DNA from: Ruminococcus sp.
Lineage (GTDB): Bacteria; Bacillota; Clostridia; Oscillospirales; Ruminococcaceae
Assembly: GCF_024691275.1 (NCBI RefSeq)
Contig: NZ_JAILNU010000030.1
Coordinates: 43,892 to 107,891, forward strand
Direction: 5' to 3'
Length of the DNA stretch: 64,000 nucleotides
Below are positions 34,326-41,807 of this stretch, piece after piece. How positions within the stretch are numbered: position 1 is the stretch's first letter; each line of letters begins with the position of its first letter. The notes beneath the pieces are model-generated. The model was not told where the DNA came from. It did no database searches and saw only the letters and a program-made list of their open reading frames with translations. The position numbers and the translations under genes are program-made.

Positions 34326-34355
34326 TTGGACAAACATACTAAGCCTATGTATAAT
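34326..34355 (+). promoter_or_regulatory. Promoter P1 of the nif operon (shared signature)
   Basis: ATTGGACAA with TGGACA as -35 (34327-34332), 17-bp spacer, TATAATATA, then CATACC. Promoters P2 (36908) and P3 (39068) share every one of these elements. Confidence 0.8.
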
Positions 34356-34387
34356 ATAAGCATACCCGTTAGCAAAGGAGGTAAAAT

Positions 34388-34759
34388 ATGGCGTATAGAA
34401 TAGCTATCGCTTCAACCGACGGTATCGTCGTAAATCAGCATTTCGGTCACGCAGAGAGATTTCACATTATAGAACTTGATGCTGAAACAGGAAATTACAG
34501 CTTTACAGGTACAAGAGAGGTGGAACGTGTCTGTCAGGGACACTATCACAATGATTCTTCATTCGATAAGATCATAGAAGTATTAAGTGACGTTCACGCA
34601 GTTCTTGTTGCAAAGATCGGACAGGGCGCTTCACAGCAGCTTGAATGCCGTGGACTTACGGTGTACGAAGCTCCGTTTCCCATCGAACCGCTGATAGAAA
34701 AGATAAAGAGCGACAAATTATGGGAGGTGGATAAATGGCGATATCCTACGAAGAACTGA
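34388..34759 (+). CDS. NifX/NafY-type FeMo-cofactor-binding domain protein
   Basis: 123 aa. A dinitrogenase iron-molybdenum cofactor biosynthesis domain: RIAIASTDGIVVNQHFGHAE at the start, then VLVAKIGQGASQQLECRGL. In NifB of diazotrophs this domain is often fused at the C-terminus. Here it is a separate gene overlapping the start of nifB by 25 bases, so the two are surely co-translated. It carries or holds an Fe-S cofactor precursor. AAAGGAGG gives a strong start. Confidence 0.88.
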   Translation: MAYRIAIASTDGIVVNQHFGHAERFHIIELDAETGNYSFTGTREVERVCQGHYHNDSSFDKIIEVLSDVHAVLVAKIGQGASQQLECRGLTVYEAPFPIEPLIEKIKSDKLWEVDKWRYPTKN

Positions 34760-35610
34760 CCGATAAGCACCCCTGCTATGCAAGGGGAAAGAAAGGAACA
34801 ACAGGAAGGATACATCTTCCCATAAGTCCTACCTGCAACATCGAGTGCCGCTTCTGCGACAGACGCATCAACGATTACGAAAAGCGTCCAGGAGTTGCTT
34901 CGACGGTCATAAAGCCCGAAGAAGCAATTGATGTAATAAAGAAGTCACTTGAACTATGTCCTGCTATCAAAGTTGCAGGAATAGCAGGTCCGGGAGACAC
35001 TCTTGCTTCGGACTTCGCGCTGGAAACGTTCAGGCTCATAAAGAAGAACTTCCCCGACCTTGTGAAGTGTATGAGCACAAACGGACTTCTTCTTGCTGAA
35101 AAGGCTGACGAAATAATCTCAACGGATATCGACTCCCTTACTGTCACAGTCAACGCGGTCGATCCCGAGATCGAAGCCAAACTCAACAGGGGCATACTCT
35201 GGCACGGAAAGCATTATACGGGCGTTGAAGCTGCCGAGATACTCATAAAAAATCAGCTTGAAGGCATACGCAAAGTCAGCGCGGCAGGCATTACCATAAA
35301 GGTCAATACAGTGCTTGTTATCGGCATAAACGACGAGCACATCGAGGAGATAGCGAAAACTGTAACGGAAGCAGGTGCTTCCATATACAATATTATCCCG
35401 CTTATCCCTCAGAATGAGCTTAAAGATTATCCCGAACCCACCTGCGCTCAGATAGAGAGCGTCAGGGCGAAGGCTGCAAAATATATAGATGTATTCAGGC
35501 ATTGTCAGCGATGCCGTGCGGACGCTATCGGAGTTCCGGGCGAAAAGGACTACGGCGACCAGATATACTTAAAGCGTATCGCGCATAAGGATACATTCTC
35601 ACACGGTTGA
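34735..35610 (+). CDS. nifB: Nitrogenase cofactor biosynthesis radical SAM protein NifB
   Basis: 291 aa. A radical-SAM enzyme with the CNIECRFC cluster motif (residues about 34-41), the NifB marker HPCYARG near the N-terminus and the C-terminal FRHCQRCRADAIGVPGEK. NifB fuses two [4Fe-4S] clusters and inserts carbide and sulfur to make NifB-co. It lacks the fused NifX domain, which is supplied by the gene in front. GGGAGGTGG sets the start inside the upstream gene. There is no nifDK, nifEN or nifV in this window. Confidence 0.93.
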   Translation: MAISYEELTDKHPCYARGKKGTTGRIHLPISPTCNIECRFCDRRINDYEKRPGVASTVIKPEEAIDVIKKSLELCPAIKVAGIAGPGDTLASDFALETFRLIKKNFPDLVKCMSTNGLLLAEKADEIISTDIDSLTVTVNAVDPEIEAKLNRGILWHGKHYTGVEAAEILIKNQLEGIRKVSAAGITIKVNTVLVIGINDEHIEEIAKTVTEAGASIYNIIPLIPQNELKDYPEPTCAQIESVRAKAAKYIDVFRHCQRCRADAIGVPGEKDYGDQIYLKRIAHKDTFSHG

Positions 35611-35642
35611 CGGCTTCATGCCCACAGGAGCTTTATCCTGTA

Positions 35643-35733
35643 CTGTGCCGCTGCGTTTTCTCTGCTTGCAGCGGTACAGTTATCCTCAATATTTAAAGCC
35701 GCAAGCCATAAGATATCAGCTTTTGGCTGCGGC
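35643..35733 (+). promoter_or_regulatory. Two hairpins between nifB and nifH
   Basis: A 12-bp stem CTGTGCCGCTGC/GCAGCGGTACAG (35643-35679, one mismatch) is followed by GCCGCA/TGCGGC (35698-35733). No clear promoter is seen, so these are more likely mRNA processing or stability elements than an independent start for nifH. Confidence 0.55.
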
Positions 35734-35772
35734 TGACGAAAAATTATGAAAATATAAGAATGAAAGGTGTAA

Positions 35773-36633
<861 letters not shown>

Positions 36634-36641
36634 GGTGCAGC

Positions 36642-36863
36642 ATGAAAATAGATATCGACAGAGTTGATGTTGTAACTCCGAATACGCTTATCGGCGATCT
36701 TGTGCTGTTTCACCCTGAGACAGCAGAGCTGCTTTTCAGTATCGGTATGCACTGTCTCGGCTGTCCGTCATCAGGAGTTGAAACTGTAAGCGACGCAGCG
36801 AGCACACACGGATTTGAAACGGAAAAGCTTGTGGCTCAGCTTAATGAAATTATCAGGAAATGA
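36642..36863 (+). CDS. DUF1858 / hybrid-cluster-associated redox-disulfide protein
   Basis: 73 aa. The segment GMHCLGCPSSGVETVSDAAS carries the CxxC pair of the DUF1858 (HCP-associated disulfide) family. It may pass electrons or hold a metal. It is the last gene of the nif operon, eight bases after nifH with GAGGTG. Confidence 0.88.
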   Translation: MKIDIDRVDVVTPNTLIGDLVLFHPETAELLFSIGMHCLGCPSSGVETVSDAASTHGFETEKLVAQLNEIIRK

Positions 36864-36907
36864 CAGCATATAGCCTGATTTTATAGCTTGCGATAAAACT
36901 TCGGGAT

Positions 36908-36936
36908 TGGACAAGTGTCAGGATTCAGGTTATAAT
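36908..36936 (+). promoter_or_regulatory. Promoter P2 of small peptide gene 1
   Basis: ATTGGACAA with TGGACA as -35, 17-bp spacer, TATAATATA, then CATATCC; matches P1 and P3. Confidence 0.8.
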
Positions 36937-36969
36937 ATATACATATCCAACAGGAAAGGAGCTGTACAA

Positions 36970-37056
36970 ATGGTAAATAACAAAAACTCCATACAGCACA
37001 TTTTCCGCTCAGTGCTCATTTGTACAGAGCGGATGTGGAAAGCAGGACGATGTTGA
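36970..37056 (+). CDS. Small peptide 1 (28 aa), paralogue of the peptide at 39128
   Basis: 28 aa, with no known match that I can name. AAAGGAG lies nine bases upstream of the ATG. It aligns without gaps to peptide 2: Arg13-Ser14-Val15, Thr19, Glu/Asp20, Arg21-Met22, Arg27-Cys28 are shared. The C-terminus reads CTERMWKAGRC. It is basic, with two cysteines (18 and 28) and no signal peptide. Its transcription unit appears to end at the terminator at 37237. The downstream 180 nt carry no supported gene. Confidence 0.65.
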   Translation: MVNNKNSIQHIFRSVLICTERMWKAGRC

Positions 37057-37236
37057 CCCGATCAGCCTTTCAACCGCCTTCCAAGTAATATGTGCAATAA
37101 AAAAGTAGGTTTTGATAACAGAAAGTATCATTTGCTTTTTCGGAAAATATTCGGCGGCAGTATGTATTCCATCAGTACATGAGCCATGACCGCAGTATCT
37201 CATGAAATTATCAGAACTGATACCGTAAGATGAATT

Positions 37237-37280
37237 GATCCGCCCTGCTTTCATTAGGCTCAGGCGGATCTTTTGTTATG
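37237..37280 (+). terminator. Terminator of the peptide 1 unit
   Basis: GATCCGCC/GGCGGATC stem with an inner CTG/CAG pairing, then TTTTGTTATG. Confidence 0.8.
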
Positions 37281-37296
37281 TCGCATTAAACAAAAT

Positions 37297-37357
37297 GGGG
37301 AAACCTTTCTTCAGAAAGGTTTCCCCGATAATTTCGCGTAAAGCTTCGATACGAGCA
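37297..37357. repeat. Long palindromic repeat, copy D (centre and right half)
   Basis: GGGGAAACCTTTC/GAAAGGTTTCCCC perfect hairpin followed by CGATAATTTCGCGTAAAG and CGATACGAGCA. Confidence 0.7.
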
Positions 37358-37371
37358 TATGGATACACTGT

Positions 37372-37602
37372 TCATATCACAGCACCCTGTGAGCCGATAT
37401 AATACTTTATAAATTCATCTGCACAGGCAGATCTTGGCATTGGTGCGGACTGCCATATGAGCTCGCCGTAACATTCAAAGCTGAGCACATAGCCGTCGCA
37501 CTGATCCCAGCCGTATAAAATATAATCTCTGCCGTTATTCGAGAAAGACAGCTCATTGTCTGAAATAATGGCTTTCCTGAGTTCATTAACGCTTATATCC
37601 AT
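37372..37602 (-). CDS. Small uncharacterised protein after the ACT-domain gene
   Basis: 76 aa, not recognised. Soluble and acidic, starting MDISVNELRKAIISDN, with three tryptophan/tyrosine-rich strands (DYILYGWDQCDGYVLSFE). It follows the ACT-domain gene after 42 bp on the same strand and is probably in its operon. AAGGAT upstream is a weak RBS. Confidence 0.55.
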   Translation of the reverse strand: MDISVNELRKAIISDNELSFSNNGRDYILYGWDQCDGYVLSFECYGELIWQSAPMPRSACADEFIKYYIGSQGAVI

Positions 37603-37644
37603 TCTCTGTAAAATCCTTTATTTTTTATGCGTGACATTCATATC

Positions 37645-37890
37645 TCACAAGTCTGTGATCCTTACCTGCTGCACATTCTTTATCCTGCGAAGTCTTCTCA
37701 TTACCGCTTCGTTCTCGGACACCGTTCCAAAGTCGATATCCGCAGTGAAATGCGAAACAAAGGTATTCTTTTCATCAGTCACAACATTTGCCGTATGCGT
37801 GATTATGTTGCCGTTCAAACGTCTGATAACGTTGGATATCTCGCCGACAAGACCTATCCTGTCGAGGGATATGACTTCGATCCTTTTCAT
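37645..37890 (-). CDS. Stand-alone ACT-domain protein
   Basis: 81 aa, a single ACT domain (IEVISLDRIGLVGEISNVIR, then NGNIITHTANVV, ending VQQVRITDL). ACT domains bind small ligands, often amino acids, and single-domain versions are usually regulatory. AGGAG is seven bases upstream of the ATG. The gene lies directly after a leader peptide and terminator that look like an attenuator (37905-38031), so its expression probably follows the supply of an amino acid. Confidence 0.85.
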   Translation of the reverse strand: MKRIEVISLDRIGLVGEISNVIRRLNGNIITHTANVVTDEKNTFVSHFTADIDFGTVSENEAVMRRLRRIKNVQQVRITDL

Positions 37891-37904
37891 ATTATCACTC
37901 CTGT

Positions 37905-37987
37905 AAATAAAAATAGAGACATTTCAGTCTCTGCGCCGAACTGTTCATTTACAGGCAGAAAAAGCCTACGATTCAGCAGACGCAGAG
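37905..37987 (-). promoter_or_regulatory. Candidate transcription attenuator of the ACT-domain gene
   Basis: On the minus strand an intrinsic terminator AGAGAC/GTCTCT (37915-37932) is followed by TATTTTTATT. Its 5' arm can instead pair with an upstream segment: CTCTGCGTC (37979-37987) with GGCGCAGAG (37929-37937), nine base pairs that would break the terminator. The upstream segment lies inside a short leader ORF, so ribosome position can choose between the two folds. Confidence 0.7.
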
Positions 37988-38031
37988 CAGTTTATTATAC
38001 AATTATTGATGCCGCACATATATACCTGCAT
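37966..38031 (-). CDS. Leader peptide of the ACT-gene attenuator
   Basis: 21 aa starting MQVYMCGINN, with three Cys, four Ile and four Asn codons clustered in the last two thirds. ACGGAGGTG lies six bases upstream of the ATG. The peptide ends ahead of the terminator and its 3' half contains the antiterminator strand. Attenuation by Cys (or Ile/Asn) availability is the natural reading but not demonstrated. Confidence 0.65.
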   Translation of the reverse strand: MQVYMCGINNCIINCSASAES

Positions 38032-38075
38032 AACAAACACCTCCGTAAACACAAACACAAAATAAGTATGTTGAT

Positions 38076-38104
38076 ATTATACTATAATTTATATACTTTG
38101 TCAA
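38076..38104 (-). promoter_or_regulatory. Promoter of the ACT-domain operon
   Basis: Minus strand TTGACA, 17-bp spacer, TATAAT, about 45 bp upstream of the leader peptide. Confidence 0.85.
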
Positions 38105-38126
38105 TAGGTTTTCTGTGAATTTGTTA

Positions 38127-38155
38127 TTGACAAATCCTCTCGGCAACTATATAAT
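38127..38155 (+). promoter_or_regulatory. Promoter of tcdA
   Basis: TTGACA, 17-bp spacer, TATAAT, divergent from the ACT promoter. Confidence 0.85.
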
Positions 38156-38197
38156 CATATTATAACTATAAAAATACTATTATAACGGGTGAAGAAA

Positions 38198-38956
38198 ATG
38201 TTGAATCAGTTTTCAAGAACACAGCTTCTTTACGGTGAAGAAGCAATAGAAAAGCTCTCGGCATCGAGAGTTGCGGTATTCGGGATAGGCGGTGTCGGCG
38301 GATATGTCTGTGAAGCTCTTGTCCGCAGCGGCGTAGGACATTTCGACCTTATTGACGACGACAAGGTATGCCTTACCAATCTTAATCGCCAGATACTCGC
38401 CACGAGAAAAACTGTCGGCAAATACAAGGCGGAGGTCATGGCTGAGCGTATGAAGGAGATAAATCCTGATGTCGATATACGGATACACAAGTGCTTTTTT
38501 CTGCCCGAAAATGCCGATGATTTTCAGTTCGGAGAATATGATTACGTCGTTGACGCAGTTGACACGGTGACCGCAAAGCTTGAACTGATAATGCGTTCAC
38601 AGAGCCTTAACGTGCCCATAATCAGCGCAATGGGTGCAGGCAACAAGATCGACGCGGGACGGCTGAAGATCGCGGATATATATGATACACAGGTCTGTCC
38701 CCTTGCTCGTGTCATGAGGCATGAACTCAGAAAGCGCGGCGTAAGGAAACTGAAGGTGGTATACTCTGACGAGCAGCCTATCCGACCGATAGAGGATATG
38801 TCCATCAGCTGCCGAACTCACTGCATCTGTCCTCCGGGAGCGCAGCACAAATGCACGGAACGCCGCGATATCCCGGGCAGTACCGCTTTTGTGCCTGCTG
38901 TTGCGGGACTGCTCATAGCGGGAGAAATAGTAAAGGAACTCACTTCATTCAGCTGA
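38198..38956 (+). CDS. tcdA: tRNA threonylcarbamoyladenosine dehydratase (E1-like)
   Basis: 252 aa. A ThiF/MoeB/HesA-fold enzyme that cyclises t6A37 in tRNA to ct6A using ATP. Nucleotide loop GIGGVGGYVCEAL near residue 31, DDDKVCLTNLNRQ (Asp and Arg of the adenylation site), and a C-terminal run of cysteines (CRTHCICPPGAQHKC). The ATG at 38198 is preferred; a GTG three codons earlier is possible. It lies between the two peptide genes but has its own promoter. Confidence 0.9.
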   Translation: MLNQFSRTQLLYGEEAIEKLSASRVAVFGIGGVGGYVCEALVRSGVGHFDLIDDDKVCLTNLNRQILATRKTVGKYKAEVMAERMKEINPDVDIRIHKCFFLPENADDFQFGEYDYVVDAVDTVTAKLELIMRSQSLNVPIISAMGAGNKIDAGRLKIADIYDTQVCPLARVMRHELRKRGVRKLKVVYSDEQPIRPIEDMSISCRTHCICPPGAQHKCTERRDIPGSTAFVPAVAGLLIAGEIVKELTSFS

Positions 38957-39067
38957 TATGCTGCTTTGGGGATATCAGTTTATCCGATAAACTCTTCGCA
39001 GGCATTATAGCTTTTCGGCTGTCACTGATATAGCATTATCCTATAATCTGTAATGGATTTTTAGCAT

Positions 39068-39096
39068 TGGACAAACCGCTGTTTTCAGGGTATAAT
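39068..39096 (+). promoter_or_regulatory. Promoter P3 of small peptide gene 2
   Basis: ATTGGACAA with TGGACA as -35, 17-bp spacer, TATAATATA, then CATACC; matches P1 and P2. Confidence 0.8.
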
Positions 39097-39127
39097 ATAA
39101 CCATACCAAACGAAAGGAGCGGTAAAA

Positions 39128-39220
39128 ATGAAAAACAGAATATCCTGTATGCTTGGTATGCTCCGCTCTGTCGTCAGGGGAACAGACCGAATGTGCAGCA
39201 AGGCACGATGTAATATATGA
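39128..39220 (+). CDS. Small peptide 2 (30 aa), paralogue of the peptide at 36970
   Basis: 30 aa, starting MKNRISCMLGMLRSV and ending GTDRMCSKARCNI. CGAAAGGAGCGG lies upstream of the ATG. It aligns gap-free with peptide 1 over all 28 positions, with nine identical or conservative residues in the C-terminal half. Several differences between the two genes are at third codon positions (Arg, Ser, Val, Arg codons), which supports coding. Three cysteines; basic; no signal peptide. A terminator lies between it and the LysR gene. Confidence 0.65.
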   Translation: MKNRISCMLGMLRSVVRGTDRMCSKARCNI

Positions 39221-39290
39221 TCCATTATTTAGCTGAAACCATTAAGTGTATAACCTCCTAAAATAATACATTTAAATGAGATAATAAAGG

Positions 39291-39323
39291 CAGCTTCTTC
39301 TGTAGTGAAGAGGCTGTTTTTTT
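39291..39323 (+). terminator. Terminator between peptide 2 and LysR
   Basis: CAGCTTCTTC/GAAGAGGCTG stem followed by seven Ts, only 12 bp before the LysR start. Reading through it may be how LysR is expressed. Confidence 0.85.
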
Positions 39324-39335
39324 ACGAGGTGTCCT

Positions 39336-40256
39336 ATGACTTTACAACAGATAAATTATCTTCTTACGATCTCGGAATCCCGATCAATGAACAAGGCTGC
39401 GGAAAAGCTTTTCATTGCACAGCCGACATTGACGGGTGCTGTAAGAGATGCTGAAAACGAGCTGGGCATACAGATCTTTCACCGTACCCATAAAGGCGTT
39501 ACGCCGACGGTCGAGGGAGACAACTTCCTTGCCAAAATAAAGCGTGTCTACCAGCAGTATGAAGAGATCATGGAAGAATACGGAGAGGAAATGAATTTCC
39601 GCCGAAGATTTGCTGTGTCCATGCAGCACTATTCCTTTGCTGTCAAGGCGTTCATAGAAATGGCAAAGCATTATGATTCCAACAAGTTCGATCTTGCGCT
39701 GAGAGAAACTGCTACAGCGAACGTTATCAAGGACGTAAGCTCGATGAAAAGCGAGATCGGCATAATCTATACCTGCGAAGCCAATCAGCGTGTGATAAAC
39801 AGGCTGCTCCGCGAGAACGAGCTTGATTTCACATCGCTTATCGAATGCCCCGCCAGCGTCTATCTTGCACGTTCCCATCCTCTTGCCAAAGAAAAGGAGC
39901 TTACCTTTGAACAACTTGATCCATACCCATGTCTGTCCTTTGAACAGCAAAACGAGACCGAGATATATTTCGCCGAAGAAATACTCATTGAACACGCTTA
40001 TCAGAAGACCGTAAAGGCTACTGACAGAGCTACCATGATGAATCTTATGGAAGGACTGAACGGCTACACTCTCTGTTCGAGCATATACTCGGAAAAGCTC
40101 AGCGGAGATCAGTTCCTTGTGATACCATTCAGGACTGAGGACAGTGCTCAGAGCACCATGAATATAGGATATATCACAAAGAAGAACAACGAGCTGAGCA
40201 GTATGGGAAAGAGATTCCTTGACGAAGTGAGGAGAGAACTCGAAATAAGAGAATAA
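39336..40256 (+). CDS. LysR-family transcriptional regulator
   Basis: 306 aa. N-terminal winged helix-turn-helix (residues 1-60, SRSMNKAAEKLFIAQPTLTG) and a substrate-binding-like effector domain (about 90-300). GAGGTG is close to the ATG. No separate promoter is evident; it sits after the peptide 2 terminator. It is the obvious candidate for the factor behind the common P1-P2-P3 signature, but that is inference from position. The effector is unknown. Confidence 0.9.
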   Translation: MTLQQINYLLTISESRSMNKAAEKLFIAQPTLTGAVRDAENELGIQIFHRTHKGVTPTVEGDNFLAKIKRVYQQYEEIMEEYGEEMNFRRRFAVSMQHYSFAVKAFIEMAKHYDSNKFDLALRETATANVIKDVSSMKSEIGIIYTCEANQRVINRLLRENELDFTSLIECPASVYLARSHPLAKEKELTFEQLDPYPCLSFEQQNETEIYFAEEILIEHAYQKTVKATDRATMMNLMEGLNGYTLCSSIYSEKLSGDQFLVIPFRTEDSAQSTMNIGYITKKNNELSSMGKRFLDEVRRELEIRE

Positions 40257-40291
40257 ACGGCATTAGAGCAGCGGAGCTTTTGCTCCGACGC

Positions 40292-40323
40292 AAAAAAGGA
40301 CTTCCCTAATGAAGTCCTTTTTT
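40292..40323. terminator. Bidirectional terminator between LysR and sugar-binding genes
   Basis: AAAAAAGGACTTC/GAAGTCCTTTTTT, 13-bp stem with a 6-nt loop. Confidence 0.9.
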
Positions 40324-40337
40324 CGTAAATGCGTAAT

Positions 40338-41474
40338 TTATTTTACCAGTTCAAGGTATTTATTGTCATCGTCCCATTTATAGAGACCTGTATTTACCAT
40401 AAGCTGTAAATTATCCTTTGTGACAACCTCAGGAACGAGGAGATAAGACTGAACGTGCTTTACGCCGTTCTCATATGTCTCGGAATCAAAGTTTACGGGA
40501 ACAGAAAGTTCAGATGTGAGCTTGCCTGTCGGTACTTCGCCCTGAAGCACTCTCTTGCAGACCTCAAAAGCAACGGTAGCTTCGTCGTGAACGTTCTTGT
40601 AAACGGTCATAGCCTGCTTGCCGTCAACGATGTTTTTAAGGTTTTCGATATCGCCGTCCTGACCTATGATAATAGGATATTTTTCTCCTGTATAGTTGGA
40701 GGCGATAGCCTTTGTAACACCGAGCGCGGTTGAATCGTTTGCACATACTACTGCATCGAGTGTTTCACCGTCAGCATAACAGCTCTTTAAAGTAGTTTTC
40801 ATGTTCTTCTCTGCCTCATCAACAGACCATTCCGGAGTTGCAACTCTTTCAAAAGTTGTCATTCCTGACGGAACGATTAACTTTCCTGCTTCGATATCGT
40901 CCTTTAATGTCTCATATGCACCGTTGAAGAAGTATTTAGCGTTGTTATCACCTGCATCGCCTGCAACGAACTCAATATTGTAAGGACCTGCTGTTGTATC
41001 AAGGCTGAGCTGATCGCGGAGGAACTGTGCCTGAAGTTTTCCTACCAAAAAATTATCGTACGAAACATAATATGTTATCGCATCTGTGTTCATGATAAGA
41101 CGGTCATACGAAACTATTGATATATTATTGTTCTTTGCATCTTCCAGAGTTGTGGAGAGAGAGGTTCCGTCAACAGCTGCGATAAGAAGCAGATCTACCT
41201 TATCTGAGATCATTCCCATTATATCATTATTCTGCCTTGCAGAATCATTTCCGGCATATACAAGTTCTACATCATATCCGGCTGCCTCGAACTGTGATTT
41301 AAGGTACTCACCGTCATTATTCCAGCGCTCGAGCTCCTGCGCTGGCATAGATATACCAACTGTTTTTTTCTGGATGCTTGTCGGCGCATTATTAGTATCG
41401 GTTTTTTCTGAGCCGCATGAAACGAGAGAGAGACCCATTGTAACTGCCATAACCGATGCAACAATCTTTTTCAT
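40338..41474 (-). CDS. Sugar-binding lipoprotein of the xylose/ChvE type
   Basis: 378 aa. Signal peptide with lipobox LVSC (Cys20). The mature part is a periplasmic-binding-protein type I fold: VGISMPAQELERWNNDGEYL at the start, IAAVDGTSLSTTLEDAKNN, DAVVCANDSTALGVTKAI, and GQDGDIENLKNIVDGKQAMT. It resembles ChvE/XylF monosaccharide receptors. No ATPase or permease gene adjoins it, so it is an orphan receptor or shares a transporter elsewhere. The family assignment is clear; the sugar is not. Confidence 0.9.
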   Translation of the reverse strand: MKKIVASVMAVTMGLSLVSCGSEKTDTNNAPTSIQKKTVGISMPAQELERWNNDGEYLKSQFEAAGYDVELVYAGNDSARQNNDIMGMISDKVDLLLIAAVDGTSLSTTLEDAKNNNISIVSYDRLIMNTDAITYYVSYDNFLVGKLQAQFLRDQLSLDTTAGPYNIEFVAGDAGDNNAKYFFNGAYETLKDDIEAGKLIVPSGMTTFERVATPEWSVDEAEKNMKTTLKSCYADGETLDAVVCANDSTALGVTKAIASNYTGEKYPIIIGQDGDIENLKNIVDGKQAMTVYKNVHDEATVAFEVCKRVLQGEVPTGKLTSELSVPVNFDSETYENGVKHVQSYLLVPEVVTKDNLQLMVNTGLYKWDDDNKYLELVK

Positions 41475-41543
41475 AATGATTCCTCCTTATTTATTACCTA
41501 TTAAAGCATTTTAACCCAGTTCAATAAAGTATGCTTTACTATA

Positions 41544-41572
41544 TTTTACTCTGTATTTCCCGATGTGTCAAT
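41544..41572 (-). promoter_or_regulatory. Promoter of the sugar-binding lipoprotein gene
   Basis: Minus strand TTGACA, 17-bp spacer, TAAAAT. Confidence 0.75.
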
Positions 41573-41711
41573 ACATAAAGAGTACAATTGTATGAAGTAT
41601 GTATAATGTGCTACCAAATATGTGCAAAACACCAATATCGCTCAACCGAAATATAAACAAAAAGCTGCAAAATATAGCATAGATCACCATTCGGTTCAAA
41701 ACAGATATATA

Positions 41712-41740
41712 TTGATTTTATGTCTTTATTGTGTTATAAT
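41712..41740 (+). promoter_or_regulatory. Promoter of the ABC-F gene
   Basis: TTGATT, 17-bp spacer, TATAAT, 67 bp upstream of the GTG start. Confidence 0.75.
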
Positions 41741-41807
41741 GTATTTGGCGTTATATCGAAAGGGTGCAGCTTTGCGATATCATTATTTTACATAAGGAGA
41801 GAGATCG

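Noticed and set aside
34326..34355. Sigma-54 promoter for nif genes
   Set aside because: The GG/GC -24/-12 elements are absent; the sites are sigma-A-like with TATAAT.
37089..37181. 30-codon ORF starting MCNKKVGFDN in the tail of the peptide 1 transcript
   Set aside because: No RBS and no second copy near peptide 2.
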